A stretch of 64,000 nucleotides of DNA from Hyperoodon ampullatus (taxonomy: Eukaryota > Chordata > Mammalia > Artiodactyla > Ziphiidae): assembly GCA_949752795.1 (NCBI GenBank), contig CATKHW010000549.1, forward strand, positions 372,001 through 436,000. The letters are read 5' to 3'. Each line of letters begins with the position of its first letter. Within the stretch, counting starts at the first letter, position 1. The notes beneath the pieces were generated by a model, which was given only the letters and a program-made list of their open reading frames with translations, did no database searches and had not been told where the DNA came from. Of this stretch, positions 38,034 to 51,931 are shown in pieces. Made by a program: the position numbers and the translations under genes.

Positions 38034-39770
38034 CTAGGCCAAAAAGGGCGTATGCGTTTTCTCCTGAATATATTCAGGAGAAAACGCATACGCCCTTTTG
38101 GGCCGATCAAGCAAGCGGGCAATGCAAATCTGCACTACAAAGAAGTATCACTTCCCACCGGTCAAAAGGGACATCCACAAAATGTGTAAAAACCAGAAAG
38201 GCAAGACAGGCCCTGGAGAACAGGGAGCCTTGTTATGCTGATGGGCGGGATGTAAATTGGCAACTGCCTCTCTGGAGGAGTGTATTCTGTTCCCTAAAAC
38301 AAGTAAAGAACAGAGCTACAGAGCCAAGGGCACTTCCAGTCTAGGGAATATACCTTGGGAAAACTGAAAATCAATAAGACAGAGCCACCCCAAAATTTAG
38401 GGCTGCACTGCTTACAAGGACCTCAACTTGGGTACACCTTAAATATCCCAGGAAATATAAAAATGGTTCAAAAAATTGTGGTACTTACGTACGATGCAAT
38501 ATCCCTCAGCCATGAAATCAATGTCATAAGACCAGTAGCAGCAAAATGGGTGGATTCAGGTACGATGATTCTAAGTGAAATAAGTCACACAGAAAAAGAA
38601 ATTTATCATAAGATATCACTTATGAAGATCCTGTAAACATGGCTACACTTGAACTGAGTTAGGAAAGAGAACAGTGTCTCACATTTAGAAAACACTCTTA
38701 TGCCTGCTTAAGTGGGAAGGAGAGTTGGGGTGATGCATAAAACCAGAGTTTGCTATAAGCAGAGGTACCGTTCCAAAAACCAACTATGGAATAGACAAGA
38801 CCTACACCTTCCTCAGTGACAGGGACTCAAAACCCCATATTTCCCCCAGAGGAATATATCTGGCTAGTAGGAATCTTAAAACCTATGTATTGATATGTCT
38901 CCGTGAGGGAATCAAGGGTGTCTAGACTGGCATAAATATGGCAGCGAGAATCAGCTCAAACCCACTATAAAAAGGAATTTCAAAAACAAAACAAAAAAAC
39001 TGGGAAATTCTTTACAATTCCTTCAGGGTCTCTGATGAAACCTGGAATGACCCTATCTACAATGACAGCTGGATGTGGCATGAGAAGAAACACTTGGGAC
39101 TGAGAGGATTTGTGAGATTGGGTGAGCAAATGCAGACACTTTAAAGCACAAATACCTGGCACCCATTCCATGGGTCCAAACTCTCCAGGTTGAAGGGAAT
39201 ATTACTACAGCTATAACATGTACGGGAAACCTAGAGAACGGACACACTGTGAATACGAAAGGTTTCTAAAACTCAACGAATATTCCCTCTCCTGGTTCTC
39301 CGGTTTGACTTTCCATCTGCTTTACTATCAACCTCCCAACTTGGAGAGACAGCCCCTGTAACCTCCTGGTTCTCACAGGTTTCCAATTGGGCAGAGGATG
39401 AAACGGAAGAGGGAGAACCAATGAGAGAGTAGCTGTTAGGCATTTGGACGGGCACATATAACTGTAATTTCCCGGCAGGAAGAAGTTAACCAAAGTCTCA
39501 GACTCCCACCGGGAACCAGCATAAGTCCTGAACCAAAATTTTGGACTTGCGGTCAGCTCACAAAAAACGAGTTGAAAAATGGAGCTCAGGGGCACAGCAA
39601 TTCACAAACTGGCCGAGTAATAAAAGACAACTATCGTCCAAAAATCTGTTGAGGGAAGGCAACGAGGCGGACTTGAAAGCGAGGCAGAATAGCAGGAAAC
39701 AGATTTCAAGAGGTACGTTGGAATCACCTTTAAAGCACAGGAAGAGGGGCACAACTTCGACAATGATGCA
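38034..39770 (+). repeat. Satellite unit e2
   Basis: 1,737 bp with class e markers. The palindrome right end is GGGCCGATCAAG instead of the GGGCCAAGCAAG of e1, giving three mismatched pairs. e3 shares this change. The L1 frame 38355-38636 is open. Confidence 0.93.
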
Positions 39771-41509
39771 CTTGGCCAAAAAGGGCGTATGTGTTTTCTC
39801 CTGAATATATTCAGGAGAAAACGCATACGCCCTTTTTGGCCAAGCAAGCAAGCGGGCAATGCAAATCTGCACTACAAAGAAGTATCACTTCCCACCGATC
39901 AAAAGGGACATCCACAAAATGTGTAAAAACCAGAAAGGCAAGACAGGCCCTTGAGAACAGGGAGCCTTGTTATGCTGATGGGTGGGATGTAAATTGCCAA
40001 CTGCCTGTCTGGAGGAGTGTATTGTGTTCCCTAAAACAAGTAAACAACAGAGCTACAGAGCCAAGGGCACTTCCAGTCTACGGAATATACCTTCGGAAAA
40101 CTGAAAATCAATAAGACAGAGCCCCCCCAAAATTTAGGGCTGCACTACTTACAAGGACCTCAACTTGGGTACACCTTAAATATCCCAGGAAATATAAAAA
40201 TGGTTCAAAAAATTGTGGTACTTACGTACGATGGAATATCCCTCAGCCATGAAATCAATGTCATAAGACCAGTAGCAGCAAAATGGGTGGATTCAGGTAC
40301 GATGATTCTAAGTGAAATAAGTCACACAGAAAAAGAAACTTATCATAAGATATCACTTATGAAGATCCTGTAAACATGGCTACACTTGAACTGAGTTAGG
40401 AAAGTGAACAGTGTCTCACATTTAGAAAACACTCTTATGCCTGCTTAATGGGGAAGGTGAGGTGGGATGATGCATAAAACAAGAGTTTGATATAAGCAGA
40501 GGTACCGTTCCAAAAACCAACTATGGAATAGACAAGACCTACACCTTCCTCAGTGAAAGGGACTCAAAACCCCATATTTCCCGCAGAGGAATATATCTGA
40601 CTAGTAAGAATCTTAAAACCTATGTATTGATATGTCTCCGTAAGGGAATCAAGTGTGTCTAGACTGGCATAAACATGGCAGCGAGAATCAGCTCAAACCC
40701 ACTATAAAAACGAATTTCAAAAATAAAACAAAAAAACTGGGAAATTCTTTACAATTCCTTCATGGTCTCTGATGAAACCTGGAATGACCCTATCTACAAT
40801 GACAGCTGGATGTGGCATAAGGAGGGACACTTGGGACTGAGACGATTGGTGAGATTGGGTGAGCAAATGCAGACCCTTTAAAGCACAAATGCCTGGCACC
40901 CATTCCATGGGTCCCAACTCTCCAGGTTGAAGGGAATATTACTACAGCAATAACATGTACGCGAATCCTAGAGAATGGACACACTGTGAATACGAAAGTT
41001 TTCTAAAACTCAACGAATAGTCCCTCTCCTGGTGCTCCGGTTTGACTTTCCATCTGCTTTACTATCAACCTCCCAACTTGGAGAGACAGCCCCTTTAACC
41101 TCCTGGTTCGCACAGATTTCCAATTTGGCAGAGGATGAAAGGGAAGAGGGAGAACCAATGAGAGAGTAGCTGTTAGGCATTTGGACGGGCACATATCACT
41201 GTAATTTCCCGGCAGGAAGAAGAATTAACCAAAGTCTCAGTCCCCAACCGGGAACCAGCATAGGTCCTGAACCAAAATGTTGGACTTTCGGTCAGCTCAC
41301 CAAAAACGAGTTGAAAAATGGAGCTCAGGGGCACAGCAATTCACAAACTGGCCGAGTAATAAAGGACAACTATCGTCCAAAAATCTGTTGAGGGAAGGCA
41401 GCGAGGCGGACTTGAGAGCGAGGCAGAATAGCAGGAAACAGATTTCAAGAGGTATGTTGGAATCACCTTTAAAGCACAGGAAGAGGGGCACAACTTCGAC
41501 AATGATGCC
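39771..41509 (+). repeat. Satellite unit f2
   Basis: 1,739 bp with class f markers. The palindrome has one CpG-to-TpG mismatch. GATGGGTGGGATG and GAGCCCCCCCAAAA are shared with f3 but not f1, so copies 2 and 3 look closer to each other here than to copy 1. Confidence 0.92.
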
Positions 41510-43247
41510 CTTGGCCAAAAAGGGCGTATGCATTTTCTCCTGAATATATTCAGGAGAAAACGCATACGCCCTTTTTGGCCAAGCAAGCAAGCGGGCAATG
41601 CAAATCTGCACTACAAAGGAGTATCACTTCCCACCGGTCAAAAGGGACATCCACAAAATGTGTAAAAACCAGAAAGGCAAGACAGGCCCTGGAGAACAGG
41701 GAGCCTTGTTATGCTGATGGGCGGGATGTAAATTGCCAACTGCCACTCTGGAGGGGTAAATTGTGTTCCCTAAAACAAGTAAAGAACAGAGCTACAGAGC
41801 CAAGGGCACTTCCAGTCTAGGGAATATACCTTGGGAAAACTGAAAATCAATAAGACAGAGCCACCCCAAAATTTAGGGCTGCACTGCTTACAAGGACCTC
41901 AACTTGGGTACACCTTAAATATCCCAGGAAATATAAAAATGGTTCAAAATATTGTGGTACTTACGTACGATGGAATATCCCTCAGCCATGAAATCAATGT
42001 CATAAGACCAGTAGCAGCAAAATGGGTGGATTCAGGTACGATGATTCTAAGTGAAATAAGTCACACAGAAAAAGAAACTTATCATAAGATATCACTTATG
42101 AAGATCCTGTAAACATGGCTACACTTGACCTGAGTTATTAAAGAGAAGAGTGTCTCACATTTAGAAAACACTCTTATGCCTGCTTAAGGGGGAAGGAGAG
42201 GTGGGGTGATGCATAAAACCAGAGTTTGCTATAAGCACATGTACCGTTCCAAAAACCAACTATGGAATAGACAAGACCTACACCTTCCTCAGTGAAAGGG
42301 ACTCAAAACCCCATATTTCCCGCAGAGGAATATATCTGGCTAGTAAGAATCTTAAAACCTATGTATTGATATGTCTCCGTGAGGGAATCAAGTGTGTCTA
42401 GACTGGCATAAACATGGCAGCGAGAATCAGCTCAAACCCACTATAAAAAGGAATTTCAAAAACAAAACAAAAAACTGGGAAATTCTTTACAATTCCTTCA
42501 GGGTCTCTGATGAAACCTGGAATGGCCCTATCTACAATGACAGATGGATGTGGCATAAGGAGGGATACTTTGGACTGAGAGGATTGGTGAGATTGGGTGA
42601 GCAAATGCAGACACTTTAAAGCACAAATACCTGGCACCCATTCCATGGGTCACAACTCTCCAGGTTGAAGGGAATATTACTACAGCTATAACATGTACAG
42701 GAAACCTAGAGAATGGACACACTGTGAATACGAAAGGTTTCTAAAACTCTACGAATAGTCGCTCTCCTGGAACTCCGGTTTGACTTTCCATTTGCTTTAC
42801 TATAAACCTCCCAACTTGGAGAGACAGCCCCTTTAACCTCCTGGTTCGCACAGGTTGCCAATTTGGCAGAGGATGAAAGGGAAGAGGGAGAACCAATGAG
42901 AGAGTAGCTGTTAGGCACTTGGACGGGCACATATCACTGTAATTTCCCAGCAGGAAGAAGAATTATCCAAAGTCTCAGCCCCCTACCGGGAACCAGCATA
43001 GGTCCTGAACCAAAATTTTGGACTTGCGGTCAGCTCACCAAAAACGAGGTGAAAAATGGAGCTCAGGGGCACAGCAATTCACAAACTGGCCGAGTAATAA
43101 AGGACAACTATCGTCCAAAAATCGGTTGAGGGAAGGCAACGAGGCGGACTTGAAAGCGAGGCAGAATAGCAGGAAACAGATTTCAAGAGGTACGTTGGAA
43201 TCGCCTTTAAAGCACAGGAAGAGGGGCACAACTTCGACAATGATGCA
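41510..43247 (+). repeat. Satellite unit g2
   Basis: 1,738 bp with class g markers (GGGGTAAATTG, shorter A-rich tail). The palindrome has one CpG-to-CpA mismatch. The L1 frame 41831-42112 is open. Confidence 0.93.
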
Positions 43248-43321
43248 CTTGGCCAAAAAGGGCGTATGCGTTTTCTCCTGAATATATTCAGGAGAAAACG
43301 CATACGCCCTTTTTGGCCAAG
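43248..43321. repeat. Perfect 74-bp palindrome (opens h2)
   Basis: All 37 pairs match. The same-class copy at 11956-12029 has one mismatch. Confidence 0.93.
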
Positions 43322-44799
43322 CAAGCAAGCGAGCAATGCAAATCTGCACTACAAAGTAGTATCACATCCCACCGGTCAAAAGGGATATCCACAAAATGTG
43401 TAAAAACCAGAAAGGCAAGACAGGCCCTGGAGAACAGGGAGCCTTGTTATGCTGATGGGCGGGATGTAAATTGCCAACTGCCGCTCTTGAGGCGTACATT
43501 GTGTTCCCTAAAACAAGTAAAGAACAGAGCTACAGAGCCAAGGGCACTTCCAGTCTAGGGAATATACCTTGGGAAAACTGAAAATCAATAAGACAGAGCC
43601 ACCGCAAAATTTAATGCTGCACTGCTTACAAGGACCTCAACTTGGGTACACATTAAATATCCCAGGAAATATTAAAATGGTTCAAAAAATTTTGGTACCT
43701 ACGTACGATGGAATATCCCTCAGCCATGAAATCAATGTCATAAGACCAGTAGCAGCAAAATGGGTGGATTCAGGTACGATGATTCTAAGTGAAATAAGTC
43801 ACACAGAAAAAGAAACTTATCATAAGATATCACTTATGAAGATCCTGTAAACATGGCTACACTTGAACTGAGTTAGGAAAGAGAACAGAGTCTGACATTT
43901 AGAAAACACTCTTATGCCTGCTTAAGGGGGAAGGAGAGGTTGGGTGATGCATAAAACCAGAGTTTGATATAAGCACAGGTACCGTTCCAAAAACCAACTA
44001 TGGAATAGACAAGACCTACACCTTCCTCAGTGAATGGGACTCAAAACCCCATATTTCCCGCAGAGGAATATATCTGACTAGTAAGGATCTTAAAACCTAT
44101 GTATTGATATGTCTCCGTAAGGGAATCAAGTGTGTCTACACTGGCATAAACATGGCAGCGAGAATCAGCTCAAACCCACTATAAAAATGAATTTCAAAAA
44201 CAAAACAAAAAAACTGGGAAATTCTTTACAATTCCTTCAGGGTCTCTGATGAAACCTGGAATGACCCTATCTACATTGACAGCTGGATGTGGCATAAGGA
44301 GGGACACTTGGGACTGAGACGATTGTTGAGATTGTGTGAGCAAATGCAGACCCATTAAAGCACAAATGCCTGGCACACATTCCATGGGTCCCAACTCTCG
44401 AGGTTGAAGGGAATATTACTACAGCTATAACATGTACGGGAAACCTAGAGAACGGACACACTGTGAATACGAAAGGTTTCTAAAACTCAACGAATAGTCC
44501 CTCTCCTGGTGCTCCAGTTTTATTTTCCATCTGCTTTACTATCAACCTCCCAACTTGGAGAGACAGCCCCTTTAACATCCTGGTTCGCACAGGTTTCCAA
44601 TTTGGCAGAGGATGAAAGGGAAGAGGGAGAACCAATGAGAGAGTAGCTGTTAGGCATTTGGACGGGCACATATCACTGTAATTTCCCGGCAGGAAGAAGA
44701 ATTAACCAAAGTCTCAACCCCCACCGGGGACCAGCAGAGGTCCTGAACCAAAATGTTGGACTTGCGGTCAGCTCACCAAAAACGAGTTGAAAAATGGAG

Positions 44800-44808
44800 C
44801 TCAGCAAT
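44800..44808. other. 8-bp deletion between CAG direct repeats (h2)
   Basis: h1 and most units read CTCAGGGGCACAGCAATT; h2 reads CTCAGCAATT. One CAG and the intervening bases are lost, as expected from slippage or end joining at 3-bp microhomology. Confidence 0.85.
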
Positions 44809-44977
44809 TCACAAACTGGCCAAGTAATAAAAGACAACTATCGTCCAAAAATCTGTTGAGGGAAGGCAACGAGGTGGACTTGAAAGCGAGGCAGAATAGC
44901 AGGAAACAGATTTCAAGAGGTACGTTGGAATCGCCTTTAAAGCACAGGAAGAGGGGCACAACTTCGACAATGATGCA

Positions 44978-45051
44978 CTTGGCCAAAAAGGGCGTATGCG
45001 TTTTCTCCTGAATATATTCAGGAGAAAACGCATACGCCCTTTTTGGCCAAG
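44978..45051. repeat. Perfect 74-bp palindrome (opens i2)
   Basis: All 37 pairs match. Confidence 0.93.
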
Positions 45052-46714
45052 CAAGCAAGCGGGCAATGCAAATCCGCACTACAAAGAAGTATCACTTCCC
45101 ACTGGTCAAAAGGGACATCCACAAAATGTGTAAAAACCAGAAAGGCAAGACAGGCCCTGGAGAACAGGGAGCCTTGTTATGCTGATGGGCGGGATGTAAA
45201 TTGCCAACTGTCTCTGTGGAGGAGTACATTGTGTTCCCTAAAACAAGTAAAGAACAGAGCTACAGAGCCAAGGGCACTTCCAGTCTGGGGAATATACCTT
45301 GGGAAAACTGAAAATCAATAAGACAGAGCCACCCCAAAATTTAGGGCTGCACTGCTTACAAGGATCTCAACTTGGGTTCACCTTAAATATCCCAGGAAAT
45401 ATAAAAATGGTTCAATAAATTGTGGTACTTACGTACGATGGAATATCCCTCAGCCATGAAATCAATGTCATAAGACCAGTAGCAGCAAAATGGGTGGATT
45501 CAGGTACGATGATTCTAAGTGAAATAAGTCACACAGAAAAAGAAACTTATCATAAGATATCACTTATGAAGGTCCTGTAAACATGGCTACATTTGAACTG
45601 AGTTAGGAAAGAGAACAGTGTCTCACATTTAGAAAACACTCTTATGCCTGCTTAAGGGGGAAGGAGAGGTTGGGTGATGCATAAAACCAGAGTTTGATAT
45701 AAGCACAGGTACCGTTCCAAAAACCAACTATGGAATAGACAAGACCTACACCTTCCTCAGTGACAGGGACTCAAAACCCCATATTTCCCGCAGAGGAATA
45801 TATCTGACTAGTAAGGATCTTAAAACCTATGTATTGATATGTCTCCGTAAGGGAATCAAGTGTGTCTACACTGGCATAAACATGGCAGCGAGAATCAGCT
45901 CAAACCCACTATAAAAAGGAATTTCAAAAACAAAACAAAAAAACTGGGAAATTCTTTACAATTCCTTCAGGGTCTCTGATGAAACCTGGAATGACCCTAT
46001 CTACAATGACAGCTGGATGTGGCATAAGGAGGGACACTTGGGACTGAGACGATTGGTGAGATTGGGTGAGCAAATGCAGACCCATTAAAGCACAAATGCC
46101 TGGCACCCATTCCATGGGTCCCAACTCTCCAGGTTGAAGGGAATATTACTACAGCTATAACATGTACGGGAAACCTAGAGAACGGACACACTGTGAATAC
46201 GAAAGGTTTCTAAAACTCAACGAATAGTCCCTCTCCTGGTGCTCCGGTTTGACTTTCCATCTGCTTTACTATCAACCTCCCAACTTGGAGAGACAGCCCC
46301 TGTAACCTCCTGGTTCTCACAGGTTTCCAATTGGGCAGAGGATGTAACGGAAGAGGGAGAACCAATGAGAGAGTAGCTGTTAGGCATTTGGACGGGCACA
46401 TATCACTGTAATTTCCCGGCAGGAAGAAGAATTAACCAAAGTCTCAACCCCCACTGGGGACCAGCAGAGGTCCTGAACCAAAATGATGGACTTGCGGTCA
46501 GCTCACCAAAAACGAGTTGAACAATGGAGCTAATGGGCACAGCAATTCACAAACTGGCCGAGTAATAAAGGACAACTATCGTCCAAAAATCTGTTGAGGG
46601 AAGGCAACGAGGCGGACTTGAAAGCGAGGCAGAATAGCAGGAAACAGATTTAAGAGGTACGTTGGAATCGCCTTTAAAGCACAGGAAGAGGGGCACAACT
46701 TCGACAATGATGCA
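44978..46714 (+). repeat. Satellite unit i2 (right end recombinant)
   Basis: 1,737 bp with a perfect opening palindrome. It matches class i up to AACAATGGAGCTAATGGGC near 46520. From about 46560-46608 it departs from i1: GAGGCGGACTTGAAAGCG replaces GAGGGGGACTTGAGAGCG. One base is lost in GATTTAAGAGG. The 93-codon L1 frame is broken by TAA in TTCAATAAATTG near 45412. Confidence 0.9.
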
Positions 46715-48453
46715 CTTGGCCAAAAAGGGCGTATGTGTTTTCTCCTGAATATATTCAGGAGAAAACGCATACGCCCTTTTTGGCCAAGCAAGCAAGCGGG
46801 CAATGCAAATCCGCACTACAAAGAAGTATCACTTCCCACTGGTCAAAAGGGACATCCACAAAATGTGTAAACACCAGAAAGGCAAGACAGGCCCTGGAGA
46901 ACAGGGAGCCTTGTTATGCTGATGGGCGGGATGTAAATTGCCAACTGCCTCTCTGGAGGAGTACATTGTGTTCCCTAAAACAAGTAAAGAACAGAGCTAC
47001 AGAGCCAAGGGCACTTCCAGTCTAGGGAATATACCTTGGGAAAATTGAAAATCAATAAGACAGAGCCACCCCAAAATTTAGGGCTGCACTGCTTACAAGG
47101 ACCTCAACTTAGGTACACCTTAAATATCCCAGGAAATATAAAAATGGTTCAAAAAATTGTGGTACTTACGTACGATGGAATATCCCTCAGCCATGAAATC
47201 AATGTCATAAGACCAGTAGCAGCAAAATGGGTGGATTCAGGTACGATGATTCTAAGTGAAATAAGTCACACAGAAAAAGAAACTTATCATAAGATATCAC
47301 TTATGAAGATCCTGTAAACATGGCTACATTTGAACTGAGTTAGGAAAGAGAACAGTGTCTCACATTTAGAAAACACTCTTATGCCTGCTTAAGGGGGAAG
47401 GAGAGGTGGGGTGATGCATAAAACCAGAGTTTGATATAAGCACAGGTACCGTTCCAAAAACCAACTATGGAATAGACAAGACCTACACCTTCCTCAGTGA
47501 AAGGGACTCAAAACCCCATATTTCCCACAGAGGAATATATCTGACTAGTAAGAATCTTAAAACCTATGTATTGATATGTCTCCGTAAGGGAATCAAGTGT
47601 GTCTAGACTGGCATAAACATGGCAGTGAGAATCAGCTCAAACCCACTATAAAAAGGAATTTCAAAAACAAAACAAAAAAACTGGGAAATTCTTTACAATT
47701 CCTTCAGGGTCTCTGATGAAACCTGGAATGACCCTATCTACAATGAGAGCTGGATGTGGCATAAGGCTGGACACTTGGGACTGAGAGGATTGGTGAGATT
47801 GGGTCAACAAATGCAGACCCTTTAAAGCAATAATGCATGGCACCCATTCCATGCTTCCCAACTCTCCAGGTTGAAGGGAATATTACTACAGTTATAACAT
47901 GTACGGGAAACCTAGAGAACGGACACACTGTGAATACGAAAGGTTTCTAAAACTCAACGAATAGTCCCTCTCCTGGTGCTCCGGTTTGACTTTCCACCTG
48001 CTTTACTATCAACCTCCCAACTTGGAGAGACAGCCCCTTTAACCTCCTGGTTCGCACAGGTTGCCAATTTGGCAGAGGATGAAAGGGAAGAGGGAGAACC
48101 AATGAGAGAGTAGCTGTTAGGCATTTGGACGGCCACATATCACTCTAATTTACCGGTAGGAAGAAGAATAAACCAAAGTCTCATCCACCCAACGGGAACC
48201 AGCATAGGTCCTGAACCAAAATTTTGGACATGCGGTCAGCTCACAAAAAACGAGTTTAAAAATGGAGCTCAGGGGCACAGCAATTCACAAACTGGCCGAG
48301 TAATAAAGGACAACTATCGTCCAAAAATCTGTTGAGGGAAGGCAACGAGGCGGACTTGAAAGCGAGGCAGAATAGCAGGAAACAGATTTCAAGAGGTACG
48401 TTGGAATCGCCTTTAAAGCACAGGAAGAGGGGCACAACTTTGACAATGATGCA
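46715..48453 (+). repeat. Mosaic satellite unit x2 (replaces classes j-n)
   Basis: 1,739 bp. The left part resembles no single class in copy 1: the palindrome has one TpG mismatch and GGGAAAATTG at 47038 is shared with class d. The middle (about 47740-48000) carries the class p set AATGAGAGCTGG, GGGTCAACAAATG, CCATGCTTCCC and TTTCCACCTGC. The right part from about 48105 carries the n1 set CTCTAATTTACCGGTAGG and AACTTTGAC. The p-to-n switch therefore lies between about 47998 and 48104. Confidence 0.88.
47998..48104. other. Switch from class p-like to class n-like sequence in x2
   Basis: TTTCCACCTGC at 47990-48000 is the last class p marker. ACCAATGAGAGAG near 48104 differs from the ACCAATTAGAGAG of class p, and class n markers follow. 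The join is in register. Confidence 0.75.
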
Positions 48454-50192
48454 CTTGGCCAAAAACGACGTATGCGTTTTCTCCTGAATATATACTGGAG
48501 AAAACGCATACGCCCTTTTTGGCCAAGCAAGCAAGCGGGCAATGCAAATCTGCACTACAAAGAGGTATCATTTCCCACTGGTCAAAAGGGACATCCACAA
48601 AATGTGTAAAAACCAGAAAGGCAAGACAGGCCCTGGAGAACAGGGAGCCTTGTTATGCTTATGGGCGGGATGTACATTGCCAACTACCTCTCTGGAGGAG
48701 TGCCTTGTGTTCCCTAAAACAAGTAAACTACAGAGCTTCAGAGCCAAGGGCACTTCCAGTCTAGGGAATATACCTTGGGAAAACTGAAAATCAATAAGAC
48801 AGAGCCACCCCAAAATTTAGGGCTGCACTGCTTAAAAGGACCTCAACTTGGGTCCACCTTAAATATCCCAGGAAATATAAAAATGGTTCAAAAAATTGTG
48901 GTACTTACGTACGATGGAATATCCCTCAGCCATGAAATCAATGTCATAAGACCAGTAGCAGCAAAATGGGTGGATTCAGGTACGATGATTCTAAGTGAAA
49001 TAAGTCACAGAGAAAAAGAAACTTATCATAAGATATCACTTATGAAGATCCTGTAAACATGGCTACACTTGAACTGAGTTAGGAAAGAGAACAGTGTCTC
49101 ACATTTAGAAAACACTCTTATGCCTGCTTAAGGGGGAAGGAGAGGTGGGGTGATGCATAAAACCAGAGTTTGATATAAGCACAGGTACCGTTCCAAAAAC
49201 CAACTATGGAATAGACAAGACCTACACCTTCCTCAGTGAAAGGGACTCAAAACCCCATATTTCCCGCAGAGGAATATATCTGACTAGTAAGAATCTTAAA
49301 ACCTATGTATTGATATGTCTCTGTAAGGGAATCAAGTGTGTCTAGACTGGCATAAACATGGCAGCGAGAATCAGCTCAAACCCACTATAAAAAGGAATTT
49401 CAAAAATAAAACAAAACAACTGGGAAATTCTTTTCAATTCCTTCAGGGTCTCTGATGAAACCTGGAATGACCCTATCTACAAGGACAGCTGGATGTGGCA
49501 TAAGGCTGGACACTTGGGACTGAGAGGATTGGTGAGATTGGGTGAGCAAATGCAGACGCTTTAAAGCAATAATGCATGGCACACATTCCATGGGTCCCAA
49601 CTCTCCAGGTTGAAGGGAATATTACTACATTTATAACATGTACGGGAAACCTAGAGAACGGACACACTGTGAATACGAAAGGTTTCTAAAACTCAACGAA
49701 TAGTCTCTCTCCTGGTGCTCCGGTTTGACTTTCCATCTGCTTTATTATCAACCTCCCAACTTGGAGAGACAGCCCCTTTAACCTCCTGGTTCGCACAGGT
49801 TGCCAATTTGGCAGAGGATGAAAGGGAAGAGGGAGAACCAATGAGAGAGTAGCTGTTAGGCATTTGGACGGGCACATATCACTGTAATTTCCCGGCAGGA
49901 AGAAGAATTAACCAAAGTCTCAGCCACCCACCGGGAACCAGTATAGGTCCTGAACCAAAATTTTGGACTTGCGGTCAGCTCACCGAAAACGAGTTGAAAA
50001 ATGGAGGTCAGGGAAACAGCAATTCACAAACTGGCCGAGTAATAAAGGACAACTATCGTCCAAAAATCTGTTGAGGGAAGGCAACGAGGCGGACTTGAAA
50101 GCGAGGCAGAATAGCAGGAAACAGATTTCAAGAGGTACGTTGGAATCACCTTTAAAGCACAGGAAGAGGGGCACAACTTCGACAATGATGCA
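48454..50192 (+). repeat. Satellite unit o2
   Basis: 1,739 bp with class o markers and the same four-mismatch palindrome as o1. The 81-codon L1 ORF2-like frame 48542-48787 is open, as in o1. The 93-codon frame 48775-49056 is also open. Confidence 0.93.
48542..48787 (+). pseudogene. L1 ORF2 C-terminal fossil, open for 81 codons (o2)
   Basis: Same as the o1 copy at 24215-24460, with the same TTA in place of the usual TGA. It confirms that the open state is inherited with class o. Confidence 0.82.
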
Positions 50193-51931
50193 CTTGGCCA
50201 AAAAGGGCGTATGCGTTTTCTCCTGAATATATTCAGGAGAAAACGCATACGCCCTTTTTGGCAAAGCAAGCAAGCGGGCAATGCAAATCTGCACTACAAA
50301 GAAGTATCACTTCCCACCGGTCAAAAGGGACATCCACAAAATGTGTAAAAACCAGAAAGGCAAGACAGGCCCAGGAGAACAGGGAGCCTTTTTATGCTGA
50401 TGGGCGGGATGTAAATTGCCAACTTCCTCTCTGGAGGAGTACATTGTGTTCCCTAAAACAAGTAAAGAACACAGCTACAGAGCCAAGGGCACTTCCAGTC
50501 TAGGGAATATACCTTGGGAAAACTGAAAATCAATAAGACAGAGCCACCCCAAAATTTAGGGCTGCACTGCTTACAAGGACCTCAACTTCGGTACACCTTA
50601 AATATCCCAGGAAATATAAAAATCGTTTAAAAAATTGTGGTACTTACGTATGATGGAATATCCCTCAGCCATGAAATCAATGACATAAGACCAGTAGCAG
50701 CAAAATGGGTGGATTCAGGTACGATGATTCTAAGTGAAATAAGTCACACAGAAAAAGAAACTTATCATAAGATATCACTTATGAAGATCCTGTAAACATG
50801 GCTACACTTGAACTGAGTTAGGAAAGAGAACAGTGTCTCACATTTAGAAAACATTCTTATGCCTGCTTAAGGGGGAAAGAGAGGTGGGGTGATGCATAAA
50901 ACCAGAGTATGATATAAGCACAGGTACCATTCCAAAAACCAACTATGGAATAGACAAGACCTACACCTTTCTCAGTGAAAGGGACTCAAAACACCATATT
51001 TCCCGCAGAGGAATATATCTGACTAGTAAGAATCTTAAAACCTATGTATTGATATGTCTCCGTAAGGGAATCAAGTGTGTCTAGACTGGCATAAACATGG
51101 CAGCGAGAATCAGCTCAAACCCACTATAAAAAGGAATTTCAAAAACAAAACAAAAAAACTGGGAAATTCTTTACAATTCCTTCAGGGTCTCTGATGAAAC
51201 CTGGAATGACCCTATCTACAATGAGAGCTGGATGTGGCATAAGGCTGGACACTTGGGACTGAGAGGATTGGTGAGATTGGGTCAACAAATGCAGACCCTT
51301 TAAAGCAATAATGCATGGCACCCATTCCATGCTTCCCAACTCTCCAGGTTGAAGGGAATATTACTACAGATATAACATGTACGGGAAACCTAGAGAACGG
51401 ACACACTGTGAATACGAAAGGTTTCTAAAACTCAACGAATAGTCCCTCTCCTGGTGCTCCGGTTTGACTTTCCACCTGCTTTACTATCAACCTCCCAACT
51501 TGGAGAGACAGCCCCTTTAACCTCCTGGTTCGCACAGGTTGCCAATTTGGCAGAGGATGAAAGGGAAGAGGGAGAACCAATTAGAGAGTAGCTGTTAGGC
51601 ATTTGGACGGGCACATATCACTGTAATTTCCCGGCAGCAAGAAGAATTAACCAAAGCTTCAGCCCCCCACCGGGAACCAGCATAGGTCCTGAAGCAAAAT
51701 TTTGGACTTGCGGTCAGCTCACGAAAAACGAGTTGAAAAATGGAGCTCAGGGGTACAGCAATTCACAAACTGGCCGAGTAATAAAGGACAACTATCGTCC
51801 AGAAATCTGTTGAGGGAAGGCAACGAGGCGGACTTGAAAGCGAGGCAGAATAGCAGGAAAGAGATTTCAAGAGGTACGTTGGAATCACCTTTAAAGCACA
51901 GAAAGAGGGGCAGAACTTCGACAATGATGCT
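50193..51931 (+). repeat. Satellite unit p2
   Basis: 1,739 bp with class p markers. The palindrome has one mismatch (GGCAAAG at its right end). The 93-codon L1 frame is broken by TAA in CGTTTAAAAAATTG near 50627. Confidence 0.93.

Larger units (their letters stand above)
43248..44977 (+). repeat. Satellite unit h2 (8-bp deletion)
   Basis: 1,730 bp, the shortest complete unit. The opening palindrome is perfect, unlike h1. Eight bases are missing near 44804, where h1 reads CTCAGGGGCACAGCAATT and h2 reads CTCAGCAATT. The L1 frame 43569-43850 is open. Confidence 0.93.
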
